A stretch of DNA of 64,000 nt from Actinomycetes bacterium. GTDB lineage: Bacteria; Actinomycetota; Acidimicrobiia; Acidimicrobiales; Ilumatobacteraceae. The DNA lies in the NCBI GenBank assembly GCA_029782355.1, contig JAKOUY010000006.1:1-64000 (forward strand), given 5' to 3'. Made by a program: the position numbers and the translations under genes. This document shows, in pieces, positions 31,770-40,479 of the stretch (positions are counted from its first letter, which is position 1; each line of letters opens with the position of its first letter). Below the pieces are notes generated by a model. It did not search any database. It saw only the letters and a list, made by a program, of their open reading frames with translations, and was not told the DNA's origin.

Positions 31770-34550
31770 CTACTCCGTGGCGTCGGCGACCGCGGTGTCC
31801 ACCGACTCGGGGAGCAACGCCACCCACTCACACGTGCAGCCCAGGTGGTCGCCCGGCTGGTAGAGGTTGCCCTCCGGCCACCCCTCGTCGTTGTAGAGGT
31901 TCGGGTCGCCCTCCGGGTCCACCGTGATGTACCCGTCCAGCCGTTCGTGCGGCTCGAACGGGCGGGACGGCTGGCCGTAGAACCCCCACGTCCACACGTA
32001 CTCGGTGGTCGTGGTGGACGCCTCGGCGATCGCGTCCTCCAGCCGGGCTCGGGCCTCGGGGTCGTCGGTGATCGTGGCCTCGTCGCGGAGCGTCGCCGCG
32101 AGGCGGTCCCGGATCTCCGCCGTGAGGTAGTCCTGCACCGCGGCTCGGCCAGTCGGGAACGAGTGCACCGTCGGGAGCACGTCCGGCGACGTGGCCCGCT
32201 GCACCGTCGCCGTACCCTGCGCCACCCGGAGGGCCTGCGCCGCGAGTTGGGCGGGCACCGTCCCCGAGACCTCGCCCGGCACCGCCAGGCTCGTCGGGTC
32301 GCCGCCCTGCATGATCCGCTGGCGGGCCAGCGCGAGAAGCGCCGCGGACAGGAACCCGGCGGCCGCGAGGTCCGGGTCGTTGCCCGATTCGGGGCCTGGC
32401 ACCGCCACGTCCGGGTCGAACCCGGCCGCCTGGATCGCCGAACGTTCCTGCTCCCGGAGGGCCCGCAACCACTCGGCGGCCTGTTCCTCGTAGGACGTGA
32501 ACGCCCCCGAGAGGAGTTGGTCCTCGGTCATGCCGAGCGCCGCCAGGTGAGACCCGATCGGCTGGCGGGCCTTCCACGCTTCGGAGATCGCCGCCGCCGT
32601 CGTGCGGCTCTTGTTCCGGGCCTTGCTCACCGCCCGCACCCCGGCGAGCCGCAACGCCTCGGCGAGCGCGACCTCGGCACCGGCGAGCAAACGCTGCGCC
32701 GTGTCCCGCCGTGCTCGGGCCAGGCGATCGAGGAGCCGCCGGTACTCGCGGACCTGGGCCCGGGCCTTCTTCCCGCCCTCGGTGCGGGGCCGTGACCGGC
32801 GCACCGGGTTCAGCGGAGCGGTGCTGGTGCTGGCCGCCGTGCGGAGCGACCCGGCCGGAGCATCCCCCGACGTGGCCGCTGGGCTGGCCTCCGCGCCCGT
32901 GGGCGGAGCGCCCCCAGCACCGGCACCGTCCGCGTCCGTGATCGCCGACGCGACGAGCGCGACGGCGAGGTCCTGAGCGCCGAACCCCGAGGGCGTCGGC
33001 GTGTCGCCCGGCAGGAACGGCGCGAGCGCCGCCTGCGGCGTCGGGAGCGTCACCGCACCCGGAGCAGCGGGCGGTTCCGGCGGGGCCTCGGTCGTCGTCG
33101 CCGGACCGACCGGAGCGTCACCACCCGGCGGCGTCGTGACCGTGCCCGGCGCGGGCGGAGCCCCACCCGTGGCGAACTTGCCGAGGATCTTCGCTAGGCG
33201 GTCCAGGTCCTCGGGCGTCGCCAGGTCTTCGGCGGCGAACCCCAGGTGGGTGAGCGCGACCTCGGGCTTGAGCAGCCCGGCGAGCCACGCCCGCAACGCG
33301 GCGTCGCTCTTGTCCGGGTGGACGATCACGTCGGTCGCGTCATACCCGACCCGGTAGCGGCCAGCGTCCCGGCCGAGGAGCCGGAGCCGCGGCGTGAGGT
33401 ACGCGGCGGTGAGGTCCTGGTGGGTCATCCGGTTCAGCAGCGGGGCGACCGTGCCGTGGAACCGTTCCTCGTTGAGCCACTCGTTCCAGTGGTTCCCCGT
33501 CGCGCCGCCACCCGCCTCGATCATGGACCCCGGCGCGTCCACGCCTCGGGCCCAATCGAGCAACGCCTCGCGGCGGTGGGCGATGCCCTGCTCGTCCAAG
33601 CCGCGGCCGACCTGGACCCACTTGGGCTCGTCGCCCGCCTCGCCCCACCAGACCATCGGCGGGACCACCGACTCCAGCCGGTCGTCCTCGGCGATGGACG
33701 TGCGCGAGATCTGCTGGTACAGGTCGACCAAGGTGTCGCGCTTGGCGACCTCGGCCATCGCCTCCGTGAACTCGTCATCGAGCGCGGCGTCGTCGTCGTC
33801 GTCCTCGGTCTCGTGGGCCTTCTTCGGCGTCCACAGCATCCCGTTCATGGCGAGGTAGTTGCGGGCGACGCGGTGGGCGTAGCGGGTCAGGTCTTGCCAG
33901 CGGCGGAGGTCGTCCATAGCCGAGGTCATGGGCGACACGGGGAGCGCGCCGAACTCCTCGTCGGGCATCCAGTAGCGGACGGCCATCCGGCGGTCCACGG
34001 CGAACGCCTCGCCGGTCTTGATCGAACCGCCCGGCGTCAGGGCGAAGATCACCTGCCCCTTGGTCGGCTTGTCCCACTCGGCGACTCGGGTCGAGAACAC
34101 GAACCACTCGGCGTACCCCGCCGCGCCGTCACGGGTGACGAGCAACCCCTCGCCCGCGACCTGGTAGTGCCAGGCGTGGAAGCGCAGCAACTCGGCGGGC
34201 CCTTGGCCGAGCACGTCGTTGCGGTAATCGTCCATGATCCCGACCAACTCGGGGTCCTCGGTCGGGGCCCACGTCCGCCCATCGAGCGAGCGTTCCTCGA
34301 TGACGAGCGTCACGCGTGCGGCCGTCGCCGCGAACATGTTGGCCGTGAACCGGGCCACACCGATCGTGCGGGCCGCGGCCTTGGCGTCGCCCTGCCAGTC
34401 CTCGTACGCCCGCTTGAACGCGCTACCGCTCGCCGAGCCTCGCCCCGCGCCTGCGCCTCGGGTCAGTACCCCCGAGGACGGCGCGGCGTTCGACGGTTGG
34501 AGCGCGGCCGTGCGGGCCTCGCGCAAACGGGGAGCGGGCGCAGCCCTCAC
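31770..34550 (-). CDS. portal protein fused to MuF-like domain
   Basis: 926 residues, GTG 34550 in GTGA overlap. The first ~480 residues are a portal (FKRAYEDWQGDAKAAARTIG, TANMFAATAARVTLVIEERS, LAMNGMLWTPKKAHET, HWNEWLNEERFHGTVAPLLN, LLGRDAGRYRVGYDATDVIV). A low-complexity Ala/Pro linker follows, then a basic helical region and a C-terminal MuF-like end: YVWTWGFYGQPSRPFEPHER, LDGYITVDPEG, and HLGCTCEWVALLP. Portals form the DNA entry ring; MuF proteins are minor capsid proteins usually encoded separately. One uninterrupted frame covers both. Confidence 0.85.
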   Translation of the reverse strand: MRAAPAPRLREARTAALQPSNAAPSSGVLTRGAGAGRGSASGSAFKRAYEDWQGDAKAAARTIGVARFTANMFAATAARVTLVIEERSLDGRTWAPTEDPELVGIMDDYRNDVLGQGPAELLRFHAWHYQVAGEGLLVTRDGAAGYAEWFVFSTRVAEWDKPTKGQVIFALTPGGSIKTGEAFAVDRRMAVRYWMPDEEFGALPVSPMTSAMDDLRRWQDLTRYAHRVARNYLAMNGMLWTPKKAHETEDDDDDAALDDEFTEAMAEVAKRDTLVDLYQQISRTSIAEDDRLESVVPPMVWWGEAGDEPKWVQVGRGLDEQGIAHRREALLDWARGVDAPGSMIEAGGGATGNHWNEWLNEERFHGTVAPLLNRMTHQDLTAAYLTPRLRLLGRDAGRYRVGYDATDVIVHPDKSDAALRAWLAGLLKPEVALTHLGFAAEDLATPEDLDRLAKILGKFATGGAPPAPGTVTTPPGGDAPVGPATTTEAPPEPPAAPGAVTLPTPQAALAPFLPGDTPTPSGFGAQDLAVALVASAITDADGAGAGGAPPTGAEASPAATSGDAPAGSLRTAASTSTAPLNPVRRSRPRTEGGKKARAQVREYRRLLDRLARARRDTAQRLLAGAEVALAEALRLAGVRAVSKARNKSRTTAAAISEAWKARQPIGSHLAALGMTEDQLLSGAFTSYEEQAAEWLRALREQERSAIQAAGFDPDVAVPGPESGNDPDLAAAGFLSAALLALARQRIMQGGDPTSLAVPGEVSGTVPAQLAAQALRVAQGTATVQRATSPDVLPTVHSFPTGRAAVQDYLTAEIRDRLAATLRDEATITDDPEARARLEDAIAEASTTTTEYVWTWGFYGQPSRPFEPHERLDGYITVDPEGDPNLYNDEGWPEGNLYQPGDHLGCTCEWVALLPESVDTAVADATE

Positions 34551-34759
34551 CGGTGAACCTCCACGCGTACTACTCCGTCCGGTCGGAACGTGTCGGGGGC
34601 TGGCGAGTCGGTACCGAGCGCCATCTCCACGACGAAGTGTTGCACGTGCACGCGGCACGTGGGCTCATGCCCCGGCGTCGCGCACCCGAGGACCTGCTGG
34701 GCGTCCAGCGCGTGCGGCCGGTAGGTGGCCGTCGCGGTGAGGCGGTCGCGGGCCCTCAC
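34547..34759 (-). CDS. hypothetical small protein
   Basis: 70 residues, GTG 34759 in GTGA overlap on both sides. Contains ATYRPHALDAQQVLGCATPG and VHVQHFVVEMALGTDS. Between the membrane protein and portal genes; function unknown. Confidence 0.6.
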   Translation of the reverse strand: MRARDRLTATATYRPHALDAQQVLGCATPGHEPTCRVHVQHFVVEMALGTDSPAPDTFRPDGVVRVEVHR

Positions 34760-35127
34760 CGCTCCTCCGGCGGCTCCGCGGCGATCACGAATTGGGCGAG
34801 TGCACCCTGCACCCCAGCGACGGCGAGCACGACCACCACGGCCTGCGCCACGTCGCCACCCCACCGCCACCCGGCGTACACGGCGACGGCGATCCACACC
34901 CCGAGGCACCACTGGCAGGTGGCCAGCATCCACGCCCACGTGCGCCACCCTCCGCCCCGAGGCGTCGGGGTCAGGTGCCCCGTGCCGTCGTCGGTGAGGA
35001 CCTCGTCGTTCCACGCCCACCGGAAGAGCCACCCGCGCCACGGGTCGGTGATCGTGTCGGCGGCGAGTAGCCGCGTGAGGCGGAACGCGGCGAGGGCGAG
35101 GACCACCACGACCCCGAGGTCAGGCAT
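34756..35127 (-). CDS. DUF1360-like membrane protein
   Basis: 123 residues, ATG 35127. Three or so hydrophobic segments (LGVVVVLALAAFRLTRLLAA, CQWCLGVWIAVAVYAGW, AQAVVVVLAVAGVQGALAQF) with the ADTITDPWR motif and CxxC-GVW, as in DUF1360 proteins of phages and sporulating bacteria. Predicted to sit in the host membrane; function unknown. Confidence 0.75.
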   Translation of the reverse strand: MPDLGVVVVLALAAFRLTRLLAADTITDPWRGWLFRWAWNDEVLTDDGTGHLTPTPRGGGWRTWAWMLATCQWCLGVWIAVAVYAGWRWGGDVAQAVVVVLAVAGVQGALAQFVIAAEPPEER

Positions 35128-35317
35128 CGGCGTCACGCTCGGCGGGCGGTGCGGGCTCGGTGCTCGGGTCGTCGGGCAGGCGGGCCAGGCGGCCCCGCTC
35201 GATCGCCCCGGCGAGCGCCTCCTCGGCCTCGGGGTCGAGGTCGTAGACCTCCCCGATGCTGAACCGCCGATCGATCAGCGGGTTCGAGAAGTTCTGCTTG
35301 GCCTCGTACCGTGCCAC
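35120..35317 (-). CDS. hypothetical small protein
   Basis: 65 residues, GTG 35317: ARYEAKQNFSNPLIDRRFSI, GEVYDLDPEAEEALAGAIER. Resembles short phage head-region proteins with a small barrel-like start and helical end. The 70 bp upstream hold no gene. Confidence 0.6.
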   Translation of the reverse strand: MARYEAKQNFSNPLIDRRFSIGEVYDLDPEAEEALAGAIERGRLARLPDDPSTEPAPPAERDADA

Positions 35318-35387
35318 CCCCGGCCCCTCCGTGCTCGCGTCGTGTGCTCGGCCGTAGGGTAACCGGCCGCGCTCGGTGGCAGGCGGA

Positions 35388-35978
35388 TCACGCGGGCGGG
35401 ACCGCTCCCGCCATCGCCATGCCCCACCGGCGCGCACCCGCCGGGCGAAGGTGCGCGCCGTCGTCCTCACGGAGCACCCCGAGGCCGAGGAAGCAGTGGC
35501 CGAGCGACACGTCGATCGAGTCACACGGCACCCACATCGGGTAGGACCCCGCCGACGCGAGCGCGTGCGCGGCGTCGTAGTAGCGGACCCCGTATGCGGC
35601 GTACTTGGCGGCCGTGGCCTGGAGGATCGGGATCGTCCAGTTGGCGGCCTCGGTCGTGCCGACCGGCCCGGGCGTGGACATGAGCCACGTGTTCCGCCGC
35701 CCGAGGTACACCTGGATCGCGACGAACTCCTCCACGTCGGCGGCGTACACCGCCTCCTTGGAACCTCGGCCCTGCGTGCACGGGGTGATCATGTTCCCGG
35801 AGAACGCGGCGATCCGAGCCGGGCTGCTGTGGTGGATGGCCTTGTCGCGCCAGTCACACCAGGCGGTCCCCGGCCAGTAGTAGACCTCGGCGCGGTTGTG
35901 ACCGCGCAACCCGAGGAACCACCCGAGGTAGTCCCCGGCCTGGCCCATGAGCGAGTCCCCGAACACGGCGAAGTCCAT
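35388..35978 (-). CDS. SGNH/GDSL-type hydrolase
   Basis: 196 residues, ATG 35978. FGDSLMGQAGDYL at residues 6-18 holds the GDS block I serine; 'RAEVYYWPGTAWCDW' and SGNMITPC give the G and N blocks; REDDGAHLRPAGARRW near the end supplies the D-x-x-H pair. The family includes esterases and acyl hydrolases. It lies between terminase and portal, so it may be carried by the virion or modify host surface polymers. No signal peptide is visible. Confidence 0.7.
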   Translation of the reverse strand: MDFAVFGDSLMGQAGDYLGWFLGLRGHNRAEVYYWPGTAWCDWRDKAIHHSSPARIAAFSGNMITPCTQGRGSKEAVYAADVEEFVAIQVYLGRRNTWLMSTPGPVGTTEAANWTIPILQATAAKYAAYGVRYYDAAHALASAGSYPMWVPCDSIDVSLGHCFLGLGVLREDDGAHLRPAGARRWGMAMAGAVPPA

Positions 35979-36005
35979 CGCCGGAACGTAGCGCGCGCCG
36001 TCGTG

Positions 36006-37685
36006 CTACCGGGGGATGGCTCCCGTCGCGGTCGCCATGCCACCACCACCGCCGGGCTTGGCGTGCAGCACCTTCAGCCCGAGCGACGACGCGTCGACCT
36101 GGTCGTCGTGCAACCCCTCGGGGAACGCGGTCACCTCGTCCAGGTAGCCGTCCACCCACGGAGCACCCGCGGGGAGGCGGAGGTTCCCCGAGTCGGCGTA
36201 CCGGCCGATGTAGATCCGAGCCCGGACCGGCTTGGCCCCCTCGGTCACCTTCTCGGCGACGAGGTTGGTCATGCCCGAGCGGCGAAGGTGCTCCACGGCG
36301 CGGGCCTCGTCGTCGGTCATCCGTAGCCGGGCCTGCATCTCGGGACTGACCACGTACCCGGCCTGCGGCGTGCGGAGCAACGCGGTCACCTCCTCGATCG
36401 CCCCGGCCGATTCGATGTGGTGCCGGTGGATCGTCGGCACCCGCACCTGCAGCAGCGCGATGGCGTTCGCCGTCGTCGCGTGATCCCACTGGCCGCGCAC
36501 CTGATCCACCAGGTACCGGGCCGCGCCGACCGGCCACCACGCCTGGCCGACCACGAAGTCTCCCCGCTCGTTGTCCTTGAGTTTCAGGTCCCACGACGCG
36601 ATCGCCCGGCGGGTGGGCTTGCCGGGCCATTCCTCGGGCGGGACGAGCACGAACCAGTCCCGGCGGATCTCGGTGCCCTCGGCCTTGAGGGGGCGTTGCT
36701 GCTCCTGCGCCGCGGCGAGGTACGGGCCGAGGCCACGCGCTCGGGCGTGCACGTCGTCGCCGGAGAACCGCTCGGGCTCCAGCGGCTCGCCGGGCTCACG
36801 GCCGAGGGGGTCGGGCGTGCCGTCGTCGTACGCCAGCGCGGGCAGGCACACGTGCTCCCACGTGTCGCCCGTCGCGTTCGCCGTGTCCTCCAGCAGCGTG
36901 TGCGTCAGGTCCTCGTCGTGGAGGCGTTGCTGGATGACGATGATCCACGCCTCCTCCTCGTCCAGCCGGTTGCGGATCGTGCCCTTGAACTGGTCGCGGA
37001 CCTTCTTCCGTTCGGCGGCCGAGTGGGCCTGAGCCCACCCGCCGTACGGGTCGTCCAGCATGATCCCGCCGCGCACGAACTCGCCCAACTCCGGGTCGTA
37101 CGCGCCGCCTCCCGCGCCGAACCCGAGGATGCCGCCCATGATCCCGTCGCTCTTCAGCCCGCCTCCGGCCGACGTGTTCCACCGGTCCTGCTGGCGGCGG
37201 TCGGGTTGGAGGTCGAACGCCAGGTGGTCGGCGTAGGTGCGGGCCATGTCGCGGACGATCACCGAGTTCTCGCGGGCGAGGCTGTCGGCGTACGAGACGA
37301 AGATGAGCCGGGCTTGGCCCGAGGACCGGTCGAGCGCCCACGTGACACCCCACCGGGCGATCGTGCTCTTCCCGTACCGGGTGGGCAGGTTCCAAATCTG
37401 GCGGGGGCTCCGGCCGGTCGCGGCGTCCACGAACTTGCGGGACAGGTACTCCACGTAGCGCCAGCGGCGGAGCACCCCGCCCGTGAGGTACGCGCCCATC
37501 GCCGAGGGGGAGCGCCGCCACCCTCGGGCGAGCCGCTGCTGGAGCAGCGTGACGAGGGCGTCGATGTCGGCCTCGGCCCCGGCGGCCTCGGCCACGGCGA
37601 TCGCCCGGCGGATCGCATCGAGGGACGGCTCGCCCGGTTCGTCGGGGAGCACCAGGTCCTGCGGCGGGACGAGGAGCCCGGTCAC
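36006..37685 (-). CDS. terminase large subunit
   Basis: 559 residues, GTG 37685, 8 nt after GAGG. ATPase: Walker A-like IWNLPTRYGKSTIARWG (~98-114), Walker B GGIMLDDP (~207-213), coupling region VIQQRLHDEDL. Nuclease domain: ASWDLKLKDNERGDFVVGQA, HRHHIESAGA and FPEGLHDDQVDASSLGLKVL with the expected acidic residues. Packages DNA into proheads via the portal. The upstream 120 bp carry a repeated motif that might be a recognition site. Confidence 0.92.
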   Translation of the reverse strand: MTGLLVPPQDLVLPDEPGEPSLDAIRRAIAVAEAAGAEADIDALVTLLQQRLARGWRRSPSAMGAYLTGGVLRRWRYVEYLSRKFVDAATGRSPRQIWNLPTRYGKSTIARWGVTWALDRSSGQARLIFVSYADSLARENSVIVRDMARTYADHLAFDLQPDRRQQDRWNTSAGGGLKSDGIMGGILGFGAGGGAYDPELGEFVRGGIMLDDPYGGWAQAHSAAERKKVRDQFKGTIRNRLDEEEAWIIVIQQRLHDEDLTHTLLEDTANATGDTWEHVCLPALAYDDGTPDPLGREPGEPLEPERFSGDDVHARARGLGPYLAAAQEQQRPLKAEGTEIRRDWFVLVPPEEWPGKPTRRAIASWDLKLKDNERGDFVVGQAWWPVGAARYLVDQVRGQWDHATTANAIALLQVRVPTIHRHHIESAGAIEEVTALLRTPQAGYVVSPEMQARLRMTDDEARAVEHLRRSGMTNLVAEKVTEGAKPVRARIYIGRYADSGNLRLPAGAPWVDGYLDEVTAFPEGLHDDQVDASSLGLKVLHAKPGGGGGMATATGAIPR

Positions 37686-37723
37686 CGGCCGACCTCGGGC
37701 CCGGCGATCCGGTTCCGCTCAAC

Positions 37724-37764
37724 ATGTCCGATTCGCCTGTTGCAAGCACAGGATGTCCGATTCG
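37724..37764. repeat. two 12-nt direct repeats flanking a small inverted repeat, upstream of terminase
   Basis: ATGTCCGATTCG occurs at 37724-37735 and 37753-37764, 29 nt apart; CCTGT and ACAGG around TGCAAGC form an inverted repeat between them. It lies in a 124 bp gap just before the large terminase gene. A terminase-binding (cos/pac-like) or operator role is possible. Confidence 0.6.
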
Positions 37765-37809
37765 GCCGTTCCGGCGTTCGAGGGTCCACTGCGAAACCGG
37801 GTTCCGGGC

Positions 37810-37932
37810 TCACCGGCCGAGCACCGCCCGGCGCACACGGAGCCACCACCACCGACGGCGGGACGGCACACGGGCGAACAGGGCCCGAACCTCGCCCGGG
37901 CTCGCCCACCCCTCGGGCTCGGGGCCGCTCAC
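37810..37932 (-). CDS. possible 40-residue basic protein
   Basis: GTG 37932 in GTGA overlap with the gene above. SGPEPEGWASPGEVRALFAR then VPSRRRWWWLRVRRAVLGR: short, basic, Trp-rich. It could be a real micro-protein; support is only the overlap and start. Confidence 0.4.
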   Translation of the reverse strand: MSGPEPEGWASPGEVRALFARVPSRRRWWWLRVRRAVLGR

Positions 37933-38240
37933 CGGCCGAACCGCCGAGCGTGCGCGGCCTTCCACGGCGACGGCCTCACCGGGCGGCGGCGCGCCGCCGC
38001 CCGGAGCAGCCCGGCCAGCACCCGCCACCCGTGCCGGGTCACGTGGCCCCGCCACGCTCCCGCCCGAGACGGAGACGGCACGGCAGACGGCACGGCAGAC
38101 GGCGACCACCGGAGGGTGAACCCGGCGATCTCCACGGGCTCGCCGTCACCGATCCGCACCCGAGCCGGGCCGCTCACGACCCGAGGCGTCGGGTACGGGC
38201 TCCCACCCGACAGCGTGCCCACCGGCACCACCGGGCTCAT
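37929..38240 (-). CDS. hypothetical basic protein
   Basis: 103 residues, ATG 38240 overlapping the upstream stop. Beta-like N-terminus (VVSGPARVRIGDGEPVEIAG), a duplicated Ser-Ala-Val-Pro (from a 12-nt tandem repeat near 38082), then an Arg-rich C-terminus (HGWRVLAGLLRAAARRRPVR). Possibly DNA-binding. Unassigned. Confidence 0.5.
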   Translation of the reverse strand: MSPVVPVGTLSGGSPYPTPRVVSGPARVRIGDGEPVEIAGFTLRWSPSAVPSAVPSPSRAGAWRGHVTRHGWRVLAGLLRAAARRRPVRPSPWKAAHARRFGR

Positions 38241-38413
38241 GCTCGGGCCGCCACGTGCTCGGCGTGATCCTCGGCCAGCACGTCCTCCAGCATGGCCTTC
38301 GCCGCCGCCTCACCGTCCCGCACGATCGCCGCCCGGACCTCCGCCCCCAGCGACACGTCCGCCCGGAGCAGGGCCTCACACTCCGCACACCCGAACACCC
38401 CGGCGTCGCCCAT
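38237..38413 (-). CDS. hypothetical small protein
   Basis: 58 residues, ATG 38413 overlapping the small-terminase stop (TGATG). DAGVFGCAECEALLRADVSL has a single CxxC; the rest is an acidic helix. Sits between the two terminase genes. Confidence 0.55.
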   Translation of the reverse strand: MGDAGVFGCAECEALLRADVSLGAEVRAAIVRDGEAAAKAMLEDVLAEDHAEHVAARA

Positions 38414-39030
38414 CACCCGGCCTCCTCGGCCACCACCCGCGACTCGGCATCGATCGCCGCCGCCGCGTCCGCTTCCACCGCCTCGACCTCCCGCACCAGC
38501 CGGAGGGCACGCTGGACCTTCTCCGCCGCCGACGACTCCGCCACCGGACCACCCGCCTGCGGGAACATGACCTCCTGACGGACCGGGGCGTTCAGCCCGA
38601 GCAACCGGGCCCGCTGGCGGCCGATCCGATCCAGCACCAGCGCCGCCTGCGCCGCGGCCGTCACCTGCTCCGGCGTCGCGTTGTCCGGCGGGATAGCCAA
38701 CCCGATCCACGACCGCTCCAGCGTGTCGAGTTTCGCGACCTCCTCGGCCACGTGCTCCCCGTACGTCGCCGCCGCCCGGGTACGCCACTGCTCCCGGATC
38801 ACCTTCACGTCGTCGGCCACCGTGCTCCGGCCGATCCCGAGCATCGAGGCGATCGTTCGGTACGGGACGTGGGCGAGGACGAGGACCGCGACCTCCTGGC
38901 GGCGTTCCTCGATCGCGAGGCGGCGGTCGGCGGTGCCGTTCCCGATCGGGCCGCGCGGTGCGGGCACGTCCGGGGTCTGTGGTCCGGCGGTGTCCGGGTC
39001 CGGGGTGGGGGGCTCGGCGTGTTCGGTCAT
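38413..39030 (-). CDS. terminase small subunit-like HTH protein
   Basis: 205 residues, ATG 39030. Pro-rich N-terminus, then an HTH (ERRQEVAVLVLAHVPYRTIA, SMLGIGRSTVADDVKVIREQ) and a long helical segment (YGEHVAEEVAKLDTLERSWI, VLDRIGRQRARLLGL), the layout of small terminase proteins that bind the packaging site. Its position two small genes upstream of the large subunit agrees. Confidence 0.7.
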   Translation of the reverse strand: MTEHAEPPTPDPDTAGPQTPDVPAPRGPIGNGTADRRLAIEERRQEVAVLVLAHVPYRTIASMLGIGRSTVADDVKVIREQWRTRAAATYGEHVAEEVAKLDTLERSWIGLAIPPDNATPEQVTAAAQAALVLDRIGRQRARLLGLNAPVRQEVMFPQAGGPVAESSAAEKVQRALRLVREVEAVEADAAAAIDAESRVVAEEAG

Positions 39031-39081
39031 GGTGGCGGAGCGTACCCCTGGGTTCCGGTCGGGGGGCGGAGTGTCCGGGGG

Positions 39082-39474
39082 CTACTCGGTGAGGCGCGCG
39101 CACTCGGTGGCGCACGTGCGGGAGCACGGCTGGTCGTCGTGGGGGCAGCGCCAGTCGAGGACGGGGAGGTCGCCCGACGGGCGGTGGGCGGGGGCGAGGT
39201 CGTCCAGGCGTCGGGTGACGGTGCGGACCTGCCAGGCCACCCAGCGGTGCCACCGGTCGAGGCAGGTGGGGCACACGGGGCGGGGGTCGGCCTCCCATTC
39301 GCCGGTGCGGTGGTCCCACTGGCGGACCCGCCATGTTCCGCCGTACCGGCCGACACGTCCACACGCGGGGGAGATCGTGGCGTCGGCGAGGCGTCCTGCG
39401 GTCGTGGGGGCGATCAGGTGGCGGTACTGGCCCGAGGGGGTCACGACCTCGGCGACGAACCCGAACCCGCTCAC
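39082..39474 (-). CDS. hypothetical zinc-binding protein
   Basis: 130 residues, GTG 39474 in GTGA overlap. Has ISPACGRVGRYGGTWRVRQW, RPVCPTCLDRWHRWVAWQV and CPHDDQPCSRTCATECARL, at least two Cys clusters. The 50 bp downstream hold no gene. Function unknown. Confidence 0.6.
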   Translation of the reverse strand: MSGFGFVAEVVTPSGQYRHLIAPTTAGRLADATISPACGRVGRYGGTWRVRQWDHRTGEWEADPRPVCPTCLDRWHRWVAWQVRTVTRRLDDLAPAHRPSGDLPVLDWRCPHDDQPCSRTCATECARLTE

Positions 39475-39569
39475 TGGTCGCCCGGGTCGGCGTCGAGGCA
39501 CACGGCGACGGCCGCGGCGAGGATCGTGACGGCGAGGACGGCGACGGTCACCACGGTGCGGCGGCTCAT
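39471..39569 (-). CDS. 32-residue membrane peptide
   Basis: MSRRTVVTVAVLAVTILAAA then VAVCLDADPGDQ: one transmembrane helix with a basic N-terminus. Overlaps its neighbours' ends by 4 nt on both sides. Confidence 0.5.
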   Translation of the reverse strand: MSRRTVVTVAVLAVTILAAAVAVCLDADPGDQ

Positions 39570-39892
39570 CGGGCGTTGTCCAGGTGCCAGTCGTGGCCGC
39601 ACCGGGCGTACCCGAAGTGGGTCGCTACCTGGCCGTGGTGGTCGCGGTTGCGGGACCGGCAGTCGGGGCACCGTTCGGCGATCAGCCGGGCGTACGTACG
39701 GCGGAGCACCTCCTCGATCGCCGTGCGGGACTCGGGCGACAGGTCCGGCGGGGCTCCGGCCATGAGCCGGTCCACCGGGTCGGGAGCGTGGCGCGACGGG
39801 TTGGGGTTGGGGGTGGCGCGGAGGCAGGCGTCGTTGCACTCGCAGCGTTCACGATCGCATACCGCCCCGCACCGAGGGCACCGGCCGGTCAC
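39566..39892 (-). CDS. zinc-ribbon protein
   Basis: 108 residues, GTG 39892 in GTGA overlap. TGRCPRCGAVCDRERCECND at the N-terminus and AERCPDCRSRNRDHHGQVAT with a later YARCGHDWHL near the C-terminus: two zinc ribbons bracketing a helix. Possibly nucleic-acid binding. Confidence 0.65.
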   Translation of the reverse strand: MTGRCPRCGAVCDRERCECNDACLRATPNPNPSRHAPDPVDRLMAGAPPDLSPESRTAIEEVLRRTYARLIAERCPDCRSRNRDHHGQVATHFGYARCGHDWHLDNAR

Positions 39893-40479
39893 GGCGTCAC
39901 GTCCGGCCGCACGTGGAACCAGGGCGTCGGGCACGGGTCGTAGGCGATCCCGAGTTCACACCCGGCGTCGACCTCCTCCGGCGTCGCGGCCCGTTCGATC
40001 CCTCCCGGGTCGGAGCCACCCTGACCGCACCCCGGGCACCGGGACGTGATCGCCCGAGCGTCCGCCACGACCTCGGTCCCGTGCTCGGTCAGGACCAGGC
40101 CACCCGCCAGCACCGAGTCGGTGATCTGGCCGACCAACGCCCGTAGCGCCTCGGTCGCCCGGTAGGCGTACCCGGTCAGGTCCGGCGGGGCGTGCACCGC
40201 GGCGAGCACACGATCGGCGAGGGCCCGGTAGGTGCCGCGCACGTCCTCGCCCGAGTCGTCCCACCCGTGGGGTCGGTCGCCGTACGCGTAGGCGTCGTCC
40301 AACATCATGCGGGCCACCACGTCGCGGAGCGGCACCGTCCGGGCACGGTCGGCCGCATCGAGGCGCGCCAGCGCGGCTCGGGCCACCGCCTCGGCGAAGA
40401 TCCGGTCGGCTCCGGCACGGAGCCCGGTCACCGACAGGACGGCCTCCTCGATCGCTTCCTGGCGGGGGTCGGGGATCAT
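39889..40479 (-). CDS. hypothetical protein
   Basis: 196 residues, ATG 40479. Helical N-terminal two thirds (EEAVLSVTGLRAGADRIFAE, LRDVVARMMLDDAYAYGDRP) and a C-terminal CPGCGQG...CELGIAYDPC cluster. Function unknown. Confidence 0.6.
   Translation of the reverse strand: MIPDPRQEAIEEAVLSVTGLRAGADRIFAEAVARAALARLDAADRARTVPLRDVVARMMLDDAYAYGDRPHGWDDSGEDVRGTYRALADRVLAAVHAPPDLTGYAYRATEALRALVGQITDSVLAGGLVLTEHGTEVVADARAITSRCPGCGQGGSDPGGIERAATPEEVDAGCELGIAYDPCPTPWFHVRPDVTP

Noticed and set aside
37682-37909. 75-residue frame just before the terminase gene
   Set aside because: It runs over the direct repeats with no ribosome-binding site and shows no protein-like pattern.
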